The notes under the pieces: model-generated
The model's database searches: none
Seen by the model: only the letters and a program-made list of their open reading frames with translations
Told to the model about the DNA's origin: nothing
Assembly (NCBI GenBank): GCA_902630945.1
Contig: CACOWV010000001.1
Location: 1 to 64,000 of the forward strand
DNA length: 64,000 nt
Direction of reading: 5' to 3'
Source: an uncultured Pelagibacteraceae bacterium
Lineage (GTDB): Bacteria; Pseudomonadota; Alphaproteobacteria; Pelagibacterales; Pelagibacteraceae
In this document: positions 9,200 to 16,277 of the stretch, one piece after another
Numbering within the stretch: position 1 is the stretch's first letter
How the letters are laid out: each line of letters begins with the position of its first letter
Program-made: the position numbers and the translations under genes

Positions 9200-9579
9200 T
9201 GCAGAATATAGCAAAAAATTTACAACTAGTTTTAATGTGCATAATTTTAGTAAGCACAGTTATAGCTGTCGGAATTGAAATAAAAAAAATGTTTTTAAAT
9301 CAATCCGTTACTTTAGCAGACTTGCTTTTAATGTTTCTATACTTAGAGGTATTAGCAATGGTAAGAGTTTTTTGGGATCAACAATCAATTAGTATCACAT
9401 TACCCCTCTTAATAGCAATTACGGCTCTAGCCCGATTTATTATTCTACAAGGAAAAGAAATGGATCCTGCGGCGCTTGTTTACGAAGCGGTTGCAATAGT
9501 ACTTATTGCTGGAGCAATAGTAATATTAAGATTAAGACATAGCGACAAGCTAGGATTAAAGAAAAAAAAATCAAAGTAA
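9199..9579 (+). CDS. PsiE-like small membrane protein
   Basis: A 126-residue protein with four predicted membrane helices. The arrangement of LADLLLMFLYLEVLAMVRVFW followed by a helix with AITALARFIILQGKEMDP is like the phosphate-starvation-inducible PsiE family. The tail is lysine-rich. Coupled to the preceding membrane gene. Phosphate regulation is known for E. coli psiE but no Pho box was recognised here. Confidence 0.65.
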   Translation: MQNIAKNLQLVLMCIILVSTVIAVGIEIKKMFLNQSVTLADLLLMFLYLEVLAMVRVFWDQQSISITLPLLIAITALARFIILQGKEMDPAALVYEAVAIVLIAGAIVILRLRHSDKLGLKKKKSK

Positions 9580-9585
9580 TTACAA

Positions 9586-10725
9586 ATGAATTTTGAAGCA
9601 TCGAGGGCTAAGGCCATTGAGAAATTGAATAACTTTATTGAAAATAATCTTTCAGATTATTCAAAATTAAGAAATTTTGATTTTGGTCCTGAAAATAGAT
9701 CTAATATTTCTTGTTTATCCCCTTATATAACTCATGGAATAATCAATGAAAAAGAAGTAATTGAAAAATCACTTAGTAAGTTTTCCTTTTCAAAAAATGA
9801 GAAATTTATTCAAGAAGTTTTATGGCGTACATATTGGAAAGGATGGTTAGAATTAAGACCAAGTGTTTGGACAGATTATTTAATTGAATTAAGTAAAATC
9901 AGAAATAAATTTAAAAATAGTGAAAGCTATCTAAATGCAATTAATGGCAAAACTAATATTGGATGCTTTAATGAATGGGTCAATGAACTTAAAGAAAATA
10001 ATTATTTACATAATCACACTAGGATGTGGTTTGCTAGTATCTGGATTTTTACTTTAGAACTGCCTTGGCAATTAGGGGCAGAATTTTTTATGAAAAACCT
10101 ATATGATGGAGATGCTGCTTCAAATACTCTCGGATGGAGATGGGTTGCTGGAATTCAGACAAAAGGAAAACATTATTTAGCAAGTGAGTGGAATATCAAA
10201 AAATTCACTAATAATAGATTTAGTAATATTGAATTAAATGAGAATGCACCTCCAAAGATATCTGAAAAAATATACTCAATAATTAAACAAGATTTTAATA
10301 ATCCTCAAAAAATTGAAGATAAAAATTTATTAATTTTTGAAAATAATCTCTCTTTTGAAATCACTGATTTTTATAATTATAAATTTAAAAAGATTTATTT
10401 AATTTCGAATAAAAATGAAAATAAGTCTATCAAATTGAGTGAAAAAGTAATGAAATTTAAATCACTACTTATTAGTGACCAGGAGCAAAGATTAAAAGAT
10501 AATTCTATTGATTGTGAGATTATCGATATAAGTGAAATAAAGAATATTGAAAATAGCTATGCTTTGTACCCAACAGTTGGTGAAAACTTAGATTATTTGC
10601 ATTCAAATGATATTAAAATAGATTTTTTATATAGAAAACTTGATAACTATTCATGGCAATATTGTAATAAAGGTTTCTTCAATTTTAAAAATTATATTCC
10701 TAAAATAATTTCAACTTTTAATTAA
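9586..10725 (+). CDS. Antenna-less photolyase/cryptochrome-like FAD-binding protein
   Basis: A 379-residue protein that begins directly with the photolyase FAD-binding domain. CLSPYITHG (about 43-51) matches the SRLSPYLxxG motif; EVLWRTYWKGW, HNHTRMWFASIW and DGDAASNTLGWRWVAG (about 184-199) follow, then YLASEWNIKKF. The usual N-terminal alpha/beta antenna domain is absent. Residues from about 235 on have no match to the FAD domain and look alternating alpha/beta, ending in an aromatic-rich segment, so the protein may be permuted. DNA repair or light sensing is possible; activity is not shown. Confidence 0.78.
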   Translation: MNFEASRAKAIEKLNNFIENNLSDYSKLRNFDFGPENRSNISCLSPYITHGIINEKEVIEKSLSKFSFSKNEKFIQEVLWRTYWKGWLELRPSVWTDYLIELSKIRNKFKNSESYLNAINGKTNIGCFNEWVNELKENNYLHNHTRMWFASIWIFTLELPWQLGAEFFMKNLYDGDAASNTLGWRWVAGIQTKGKHYLASEWNIKKFTNNRFSNIELNENAPPKISEKIYSIIKQDFNNPQKIEDKNLLIFENNLSFEITDFYNYKFKKIYLISNKNENKSIKLSEKVMKFKSLLISDQEQRLKDNSIDCEIIDISEIKNIENSYALYPTVGENLDYLHSNDIKIDFLYRKLDNYSWQYCNKGFFNFKNYIPKIISTFN

Positions 10726-10943
10726 AACCACCTAAACATTCCAATAATTCCAGCCGTCGCGTAAAAGAATTGTAAAAATAATATTCCTCTATGGCCACCT
10801 CTATAAGCCCAAATTCCAATTAAGATTGCAGATATTAATAATAAGCAAAAACCAAAAAACTCTATGCCAATATTCATAGCTACAAATAAAGAATACAATA
10901 TTGCAGTAATAACTCCCGCCCATTCAAAAATTTTATTATTCAT
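10722..10943 (-). CDS. Small hypothetical membrane protein
   Basis: A 73-residue protein with two or three hydrophobic helices (about 7-25, 28-46, 51-70) separated by the short charged turn YRGGHRG. No family recognised with confidence. Its ATG overlaps the stop of the upstream glutamine amidotransferase gene by 4 bases, and its end overlaps the end of the convergent photolyase-like gene by 4 bases. Confidence 0.65.
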   Translation of the reverse strand: MNNKIFEWAGVITAILYSLFVAMNIGIEFFGFCLLLISAILIGIWAYRGGHRGILFLQFFYATAGIIGMFRWF

Positions 10944-11659
10944 AAAAGTTTTTTAAAATTATTATAAAGAATCTTAGAATAATTATTCATATCTGTCATA
11001 TTTTCTTTTGCCGATTGATCAAACTTTTCTAGTGCACCATCACCTAATTGATCTTCTAATGCTTTTTTATACTCTGGCACACATCCCCACTCATTAACCG
11101 TTGTATCTTTAATTTCGATATGAAACTGGATCCCATAAGCATGATTTTGATATTTAAAAATTTGAAATTTAGTAACAGGAGATGAGGCTAATAAAATAAC
11201 ATCTTTATTATGTTCTATTCCTTGAACCTCATATGAATGCCATTGCAAACTTTTAATTTTATCTGGAAATTTAGAAAATAAATTATCTTGATTTTTTGCT
11301 TTGGTAAAATTTATATCCATCATGCCAATTTCAGCTGGACTGGACTTTACAACTTTACCTCCAACTACTTCACCTAATAACTGGCAACCTAAGCAGAAAC
11401 CTAAATAAGGTTTTTTTAGATTAACAACAAACTCTTTAATTTTTTTTTTTTCTTCAATTAACCAAGGATATTCTTTTTCCATAAAAGTATCCATTGGGCC
11501 ACCCATGCAAAACATTCCATCAAATTTATTTAAATCATTTGGAATTTGTTCACCTTCATCTAGCTCAATTGTAGTTAGATTTAATCCATCAGCCAACATT
11601 AAATCTTTAATGTAACCAGGATCTTCAATTTTAATGTGTTGTAATACAATTATGTTCAC
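10940..11659 (-). CDS. Class I glutamine amidotransferase-like protein
   Basis: A 239-residue protein of the GMP-synthase-like GATase1 family. It contains the oxyanion segment GMFCMGGPMDTF, the nucleophile elbow GFCLGCQLLGE with the expected catalytic cysteine, and the histidine/glutamate pair in YGIQFHIEIKD. Standalone members hydrolyse glutamine or gamma-glutamyl substrates; no synthetase partner is adjacent. Upstream of it (5 bases apart) is the DUF2256 peptide gene. Confidence 0.9.
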   Translation of the reverse strand: MNIIVLQHIKIEDPGYIKDLMLADGLNLTTIELDEGEQIPNDLNKFDGMFCMGGPMDTFMEKEYPWLIEEKKKIKEFVVNLKKPYLGFCLGCQLLGEVVGGKVVKSSPAEIGMMDINFTKAKNQDNLFSKFPDKIKSLQWHSYEVQGIEHNKDVILLASSPVTKFQIFKYQNHAYGIQFHIEIKDTTVNEWGCVPEYKKALEDQLGDGALEKFDQSAKENMTDMNNYSKILYNNFKKLL

Positions 11660-11663
11660 GAAA

Positions 11664-11792
11664 TTAGCTTAGCTTAGAACACTTCTTAGAACAATATTTT
11701 ACTCTATCCCAATTAAGCTTCCATTTTTTTCTCCAAACAAAAGGTCTTTTACAAACGGGACAAATTTTCGATGGCAGGTTGTTTTTTTTCAT
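11664..11792 (-). CDS. DUF2256 zinc-finger-like small protein
   Basis: A 42-residue ORF too short for usual calling. The translation has CPVC at residues 11-14, then RPFVWRKKWKLNWDRVKYC and a second pair C34-KK-C38: two cysteine pairs around the W-R-K-K-W core that defines DUF2256. It probably binds zinc; function is unknown. I recall DUF2256 genes commonly lying next to photolyase/cryptochrome genes, which fits the photolyase on the same strand at 14760-16250, now separated by the plus-strand cassette. It is followed 4 bases later by the amidotransferase gene. Confidence 0.85.
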   Translation of the reverse strand: MKKNNLPSKICPVCKRPFVWRKKWKLNWDRVKYCSKKCSKLS

Positions 11793-11829
11793 TAATTAGA
11801 GGCCTTGAATCTTTAAATTTTATTTTTAT

Positions 11830-12780
11830 ATGAAACTTATGAGTTTAAACAAATTCAGTTTTATAATTAACAAGTTTGATACGATTGATCAATCTGAAAT
11901 CGCTAATACCATAATTAATAATATAAAGATTAAAAAGAAAAAGATAATTGATTACTTTCCAGATACAGAAAGTAATTCTGACTATAGGGCTGTAAAAGGA
12001 ATGCAAAATGATCCCAGGTTTTATCAAAGAAGTGATACTTTACATAATTTTATTTTAAAATTTTTGGGGAATGAGAATTATAATGGATTAATAACAGAAC
12101 AAGATATCCAAAACTCAATCAAAGATGATGTAGTAGATCCTAATGCAAAAGATTATAAAGATTTTGAAGAATTTTGGTTTGAATTGAATAATGATCGAGC
12201 CGGTTTAGAATCCTGTGTTTCAACAAGTAAAGACATACAAAAATCAATAATTGAGAGATGTGAAGAAGCGGGTGATTTTATAAAAGATCAAATGGCAAAG
12301 CATTGGATTAGAGATGCAAAGAGAGAACATCACAGAAGAGTAACTATGGATTTAGATACCAATTTTTCACCTGCCCTTAAAAATTCTGATGATATTGCAA
12401 ATCTTGTTGAAATTATATCTAAGCATATGCGTATAAGTAATGTTGGTTTTAAAGATACAAAAGAACTAATTATACAGAAATCTATAGCTGCTAAAATCTT
12501 CAGAAAACTCATAAAAGAAAAAATAAATATAAGTATTAAAAAAAAGGTAGAAGATTATAGTTTTAGTCATAAATTTGATGGAAATCCATCATATCTTGAT
12601 TTTGATGTGACTGTGTTCTCAGACTACTTAATTTATTTTGGAGATAAAGTTATACAAAAAAGAGAGGCAAAAAAATTAATTACCTATGAAGAGGCAAAAA
12701 AAACGTTCTTGGATAAGCTTTATAATGACGTTACTGGAAAGTTAATGTTTGATAATAATTCTAAAACTGATCAAGTCTAA
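11830..12780 (+). CDS. Hypothetical protein, first gene of accessory cassette
   Basis: A 316-residue soluble, charged protein that I do not recognise. It has no signal peptide or membrane segment. Noted parts: a strongly basic KIKKKKI patch near residue 37, a basic-aromatic stretch KHWIRDAKREHHRRV around residue 157-171 that could contact nucleic acid, and a C-terminal half rich in Lys/Glu helices. The start may be the fourth codon (ATG at 11839). The start sits 37 bases from the divergent DUF2256 gene. Grouped with the nuclease genes by strand and position only. Confidence 0.7.
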   Translation: MKLMSLNKFSFIINKFDTIDQSEIANTIINNIKIKKKKIIDYFPDTESNSDYRAVKGMQNDPRFYQRSDTLHNFILKFLGNENYNGLITEQDIQNSIKDDVVDPNAKDYKDFEEFWFELNNDRAGLESCVSTSKDIQKSIIERCEEAGDFIKDQMAKHWIRDAKREHHRRVTMDLDTNFSPALKNSDDIANLVEIISKHMRISNVGFKDTKELIIQKSIAAKIFRKLIKEKINISIKKKVEDYSFSHKFDGNPSYLDFDVTVFSDYLIYFGDKVIQKREAKKLITYEEAKKTFLDKLYNDVTGKLMFDNNSKTDQV

Positions 12781-12880
12781 TCAAATCCTTTTAAATTTTC
12801 ACAAGTTTTTCGCAAGTTAAAAAAAGAATTAACCCATAACTATCAATATTCGCAAATACTTATTTTTAAAAAAATAACTA

Positions 12881-12909
12881 TTTTATCCTCATGACCACAG
12901 AGGATAAAA
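12881..12909 (+). promoter_or_regulatory. Leader hairpin 1 (perfect 10-bp inverted repeat)
   Basis: Arms 12881-12890 and 12900-12909 are perfectly complementary (TTTTATCCTC / GAGGATAAAA) around a 9-base loop. It lies in the 204-base spacer before the 113-residue gene. No T-run follows, so it is not an obvious terminator. Bases 12897-12903 can also pair with 12930-12936 in the loop of hairpin 2. Confidence 0.6.
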
Positions 12910-12916
12910 CAACCAA

Positions 12917-12971
12917 TGGTAAGCTCGGACCTCTGTCCCGTCTATCTTTCTTTCATTATCCGAGCTTACCA
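12917..12971 (+). promoter_or_regulatory. Leader hairpin 2 (perfect 13-bp inverted repeat) abutting a ribosome binding site
   Basis: Arms 12917-12929 (TGGTAAGCTCGGA) and 12959-12971 are perfectly complementary, with a 29-base pyrimidine-rich loop. The 3' arm ends directly before the Shine-Dalgarno AAAGGAG at about 12973-12979 and the ATG at 12985. A small competing hairpin GGAC-CTCT-GTCC (12927-12938) and a 7-bp pairing with hairpin 1 make alternative folds possible. A regulatory leader is inferred; a protein operator is the alternative. Confidence 0.62.
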
Positions 12972-12984
12972 AAAGGAGATCTAA

Positions 12985-13326
12985 ATGATCAATATAAAAA
13001 AGCTACCTGCAGTTATTCCATTACCTGCAGATATTAGTGAAGAAATCAAAAATGGTAAACAAGAGGAAACGCTAGATGTTAATATACAAACAGTAGCAGT
13101 TCCAAAAGCAATCATGTCAGAACCAGATATGTGGATGCCTCAGCTTTTTAATAAGATTGAAAAAGCTTTTGCACCAAAGCTGGGTTATGAAAATCAAAAT
13201 AAACTGGCTATCACTTTACCTCTTATAAGAGAAATAAGGGGAGATTATAAATCTGAAAAAGTGATGGTATCAATTATTGCAGTTGATGTTTCACCTGTCA
13301 TCAAAGAGGAGGCTATATATGAATAA
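12985..13326 (+). CDS. Hypothetical protein, second gene of accessory cassette
   Basis: A 113-residue protein of unknown family, preceded by a strong AAGGAG site 6 bases before the ATG, unusual in this window. It is acidic-to-neutral, has no membrane segment, and contains MWMPQLFNKIEKAFAPKLGY and a beta-rich C-terminal VMVSIIAVDVSP. Its last 8 bases overlap the GIY-YIG gene, indicating translational coupling. A partner or regulator of the nuclease is a guess from context only. Confidence 0.7.
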   Translation: MINIKKLPAVIPLPADISEEIKNGKQEETLDVNIQTVAVPKAIMSEPDMWMPQLFNKIEKAFAPKLGYENQNKLAITLPLIREIRGDYKSEKVMVSIIAVDVSPVIKEEAIYE

Positions 13327-14017
13327 AGATATATGGACTTGTTGGAAAAGAGACAGTCATTTCAGACTAACTGAACCAAGTATAACTATTTCTAAGGATG
13401 GCATTACTTTTAATGCCTCCTTAAATAAAATAGTTGATGTTACGAGGTTCTTAAATGTCATGATTGAGCTTAATCATCCTGATAATGAACAAGCTAGTAA
13501 AGTACGTTTCGTTCTTAATAATTATGAAGAGAGTGAAAAAAACTTCAAAATTACTAGAGCGAGAACAAATGAAGATAACCGAAGAGGTTTTGTTGCTTGT
13601 AGAAATTTAATTCAGTTTCAGCCAAAATTGAAACGATTAAGTGAAAATAAAAGATCAGGAAGGAGACTTGAAGTTAAGAGATTTGGTAAAGATGCTAATT
13701 CTTTTTATTTTGATTTAAATCCTTGTTTTGAAAGCTCGGTAACATCTACAGCTGATCTACCAACTTTAGGTGGTGTCTATAGGTATTTTGATAAAGCTGA
13801 AGTTGTTTATATAGGTAGAGGAAAAAATATCAAAAGTAGATCTAAAGATGTACAAAGAAATAATTGGGTATTCGATAAAATAGAATATTCTTTGATTTCT
13901 GAGGAAGCAGATCAGGTTCTGTGGGAAAGCAACTTTATTGAGGCTTTTAAAAAAGAATTTGGTCGTCTACCAAGATACAATGAACAATCTGGTGCACAAA
14001 TACTTCAACTTAATTAG
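13319..14017 (+). CDS. GIY-YIG nuclease domain protein
   Basis: A 232-residue protein. The ATG at 13319 is chosen because AAAGAGGAGG precedes it by 6 bases; an upstream in-frame ATG at 13277 lacks a site. Residues about 1-140 match no family I know. Residues about 150-225 form a GIY-YIG-like domain: GGVY (151-154), YIGRG (164-168), arginine in KSRSK, glutamate E203 and asparagine N221, the expected catalytic set with Val for Ile. Such domains make single-strand or double-strand DNA cuts in repair, restriction and homing proteins. It precedes a PD-(D/E)XK nuclease gene by 8 bases. Confidence 0.78.
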   Translation: MNKDIWTCWKRDSHFRLTEPSITISKDGITFNASLNKIVDVTRFLNVMIELNHPDNEQASKVRFVLNNYEESEKNFKITRARTNEDNRRGFVACRNLIQFQPKLKRLSENKRSGRRLEVKRFGKDANSFYFDLNPCFESSVTSTADLPTLGGVYRYFDKAEVVYIGRGKNIKSRSKDVQRNNWVFDKIEYSLISEEADQVLWESNFIEAFKKEFGRLPRYNEQSGAQILQLN

Positions 14018-14025
14018 GAGGTTAG

Positions 14026-14733
14026 ATGAGTAAATTATTTAAATTAAGCCCTTCTGATTTTGGTTTTTTGTACGATGAATGCAAGAGGTGTTTTTATCTT
14101 AAAGTGAAACATAACTTCAACAGACCTAGAGGTATAATGCCAAGTATATTTATCAAAATAGATGGTATTATGAAGGATTACTTTGAAGGAAAATCACCTA
14201 AAGATATTACAGCCGCTTTACCTGATGGAAAAGTTGAGTTTGGTGATAGATGGATACAATCGAAACCTTTTCTAGATAAGAAAACTGGCAATAGATGTTT
14301 TATAAAAGGAAAGACTGATACGGTACTTGGTTTCAATGACAACACATATGGTGTTGTTGATTTCAAGACCTCAAATGTAAAAGATGGTAATGTAGAAAAA
14401 TATTCAAGACAGCTGCATGCCTATTCTCTTGCTCTTGAGAATGCTGAACCAGGCAAACCTTCACTTAAACCAATATCAAGAATTGGATTATTTGTAGTCG
14501 AGCCAAACTTATTTTTAAAGAATGAGAACAACGAGTATCTCTTTAAAAATATTGTTAAGTGGCAAGAGATCCCAAGAAACGATATTGGTTTCTTTGACTT
14601 CTTAAGGGAGGTTATGTCACTTCTATCACAAGATAAAATACCTGAAGCAGGTCCTTACTGTTCTCATTGTGAATATATCAAAAAAAATAAGCTAAATAAT
14701 TTTGATAATTTCAATAATAAATTAGCAAGCTAA
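14026..14733 (+). CDS. PD-(D/E)XK nuclease family protein, Cas4/RecB-like
   Basis: A 235-residue protein with the RecB/Cas4-type nuclease core: G95-K-T-D98, then V111-D112-F-K114 as the D-x-K pair, and R128-Q129-L-H-A-Y133 as the Q-x3-Y motif. Cysteine pairs C19/C22 and C212/C215 flank the core and could hold a metal or Fe-S cluster, as in Cas4 and AddB although the spacing differs. No cas1, cas2 or repeat array is present. An AGGAGG site precedes the ATG. It ends the cassette, followed by a terminator-like hairpin. Confidence 0.8.
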   Translation: MSKLFKLSPSDFGFLYDECKRCFYLKVKHNFNRPRGIMPSIFIKIDGIMKDYFEGKSPKDITAALPDGKVEFGDRWIQSKPFLDKKTGNRCFIKGKTDTVLGFNDNTYGVVDFKTSNVKDGNVEKYSRQLHAYSLALENAEPGKPSLKPISRIGLFVVEPNLFLKNENNEYLFKNIVKWQEIPRNDIGFFDFLREVMSLLSQDKIPEAGPYCSHCEYIKKNKLNNFDNFNNKLAS

Positions 14734-14740
14734 ATTTTTG

Positions 14741-14760
14741 GCGCCCTGTAAAATGGGCGC
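14741..14760. terminator. Terminator-like hairpin at the end of the nuclease cassette
   Basis: GCGCCC (14741-14746) and GGGCGC (14755-14760) pair around an 8-base loop, strikingly GC-rich for this sequence. It lies exactly between the convergent nuclease and photolyase genes. AT-rich sequence follows on both strands (a weak T-tract on each), so it could act in both directions. Confidence 0.6.
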
Positions 14761-16250
14761 TAAATTGTATTTTGTTTTATGAATTTATCTGCAGCTGACA
14801 AAATTAATTTTTTTCTTTCAGTTTTCATCTTATCAAAAATTCTTACCATCATAGAAAGTCTAGGATTTTTTAAAAAAAATTTTCTATTACGATCAATAAA
14901 TCTCCAATACAATCCATCCATGATGTTACACCAATCACCTTTTTTAAAATCCATCATTTTCATAAAGTAGCTAGAGCCACATATGTAAGGTTTGGTTGCA
15001 AATATTCCTCCATCACTAAACAATCCCATTCCATAAACATTAGGCACCATTACCCAATCTGAGGAATCTACAAACATCTCCATAAACCATTTGTAGACAA
15101 TAACAGGTTTTATTTCACAAAGATTCATTATGTTAGATAAGATCATTAATCTTTCAATGTGATGCGACCATCCGTGGTTTAAAGCATTCTTAATTGCATA
15201 ATCAAGTGGGGGTAATCCAGTTGTACCCTCGTACCAAGATTTTTTCATTTTTCTATTTTGTTTGAAGAAATTTCCAGTTTCCATTTCATTTGAATAACTT
15301 TGATAAATTCCTCTCATAAATTCTCTCCACCCAATTACCTGACGTATGTAACCTTCTAGTGAATTTAACCTTATCTTTTTACTTTTATGAAACTCTAAAA
15401 CCTTTTTGATAATTAATTCTGGAGTAATCAAACCTAAGTTAATATATGGACTTAATGCACTATGAAATAAAACATTATCTTTTTGATCAACAGCATCTTC
15501 ATAATCACCAAATAGATTTGATTTTTCTTTGATAAAAAAATTTAAAAGCTTGATGACATCATTATATTCAGTAGCGAACCAAAAATTTTCAGTTTTACCC
15601 GGATGATCTTTGAATAATTTTTCAATAATTGGTTTTAGTTTTTTAGTATGATTAGTTTCAGTTATTTTTGGAAATTTTGGAATTGAAATATTTTTTGGTA
15701 ATTTATTTCTATTATCTTCATCAAAGCTCCATTTGCCTCCAATTGGGTTTCCATCCGAACCCATTAATATTCCGGATTTTTTTCTGACATCTTTGTAAAA
15801 GGTTGCCATGAAAGGTTTTTTTGATTTGGATAAATATTGTTTAAATTCCTCTCTTGAATTTAAAAACATTGGAGTTTGTATAACATTCCATTTTATTTTT
15901 TCTTTTTTGAGAAATTGATCTATTTTTTTTTCAAAAAATTTATCTTCAACTTCAAAGCTTGAAATCTCTTTTATCTTTTTTGAATTAATTACTTTTTTTA
16001 ATTTTTTTATATAATCATCCTTAAATTCTTTATCCTCAATTTTAATGTACTCTAATTTAAATTTATCTCTTTTGAGATTGTCGGCATGTGAACGCATCGA
16101 TGATAAGAAAAGAAGTATTTTTTGTTTATGGTGTTTTTCATAAGTGCATAATTGGTAATCTTCAGCCATAAAAAATAGGTGATCCTTTTTGAAGCGGTTC
16201 AAGTATTTTGATGGAAATAATTGATTACCCAGTATAAAAAATAACTTCAT
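14760..16250 (-). CDS. Photolyase/cryptochrome of the FeS-BCP (DPRP, PhrB-like) family lacking the Fe-S cysteines
   Basis: A 496-residue protein like the prokaryotic (6-4) photolyase group: N-terminal antenna-like domain starting FILGNQLFP, then the FAD domain with WREFMRGIY, GWSHHIERLMIL, SSDWVMVPNVYGMG and FATKPYI. In PhrB four cysteines hold a 4Fe-4S cluster. Here the loop between MKMMD (about 434) and GLYW (446) is shortened by about 14 residues, removing the CxxC pair; only C441 may correspond to the last cysteine. Repair of (6-4) photoproducts is the family role; conservation of activity is uncertain. Transcribed toward the cassette. Confidence 0.85.
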   Translation of the reverse strand: MKLFFILGNQLFPSKYLNRFKKDHLFFMAEDYQLCTYEKHHKQKILLFLSSMRSHADNLKRDKFKLEYIKIEDKEFKDDYIKKLKKVINSKKIKEISSFEVEDKFFEKKIDQFLKKEKIKWNVIQTPMFLNSREEFKQYLSKSKKPFMATFYKDVRKKSGILMGSDGNPIGGKWSFDEDNRNKLPKNISIPKFPKITETNHTKKLKPIIEKLFKDHPGKTENFWFATEYNDVIKLLNFFIKEKSNLFGDYEDAVDQKDNVLFHSALSPYINLGLITPELIIKKVLEFHKSKKIRLNSLEGYIRQVIGWREFMRGIYQSYSNEMETGNFFKQNRKMKKSWYEGTTGLPPLDYAIKNALNHGWSHHIERLMILSNIMNLCEIKPVIVYKWFMEMFVDSSDWVMVPNVYGMGLFSDGGIFATKPYICGSSYFMKMMDFKKGDWCNIMDGLYWRFIDRNRKFFLKNPRLSMMVRIFDKMKTERKKLILSAADKFIKQNTI

Positions 16251-16277
16251 AGTTAAATATAACGAATAAAATTTTTT

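Noticed and set aside
12917-12971. The 13-bp inverted repeat as terminal repeats of a tiny mobile element (MITE)
   Set aside because: Only 55 bases long, no target-site duplication seen and no second copy noticed in the window; the position against a ribosome binding site fits a leader hairpin better.
14026-14733. The Cas4-like gene as evidence of a CRISPR-Cas locus
   Set aside because: No repeat-spacer array and no other cas-like gene was seen.
11830-14733. Prophage or integrative element
   Set aside because: No integrase, structural phage gene, tRNA attachment site or flanking direct repeat was recognised; the strong ribosome sites are only suggestive.
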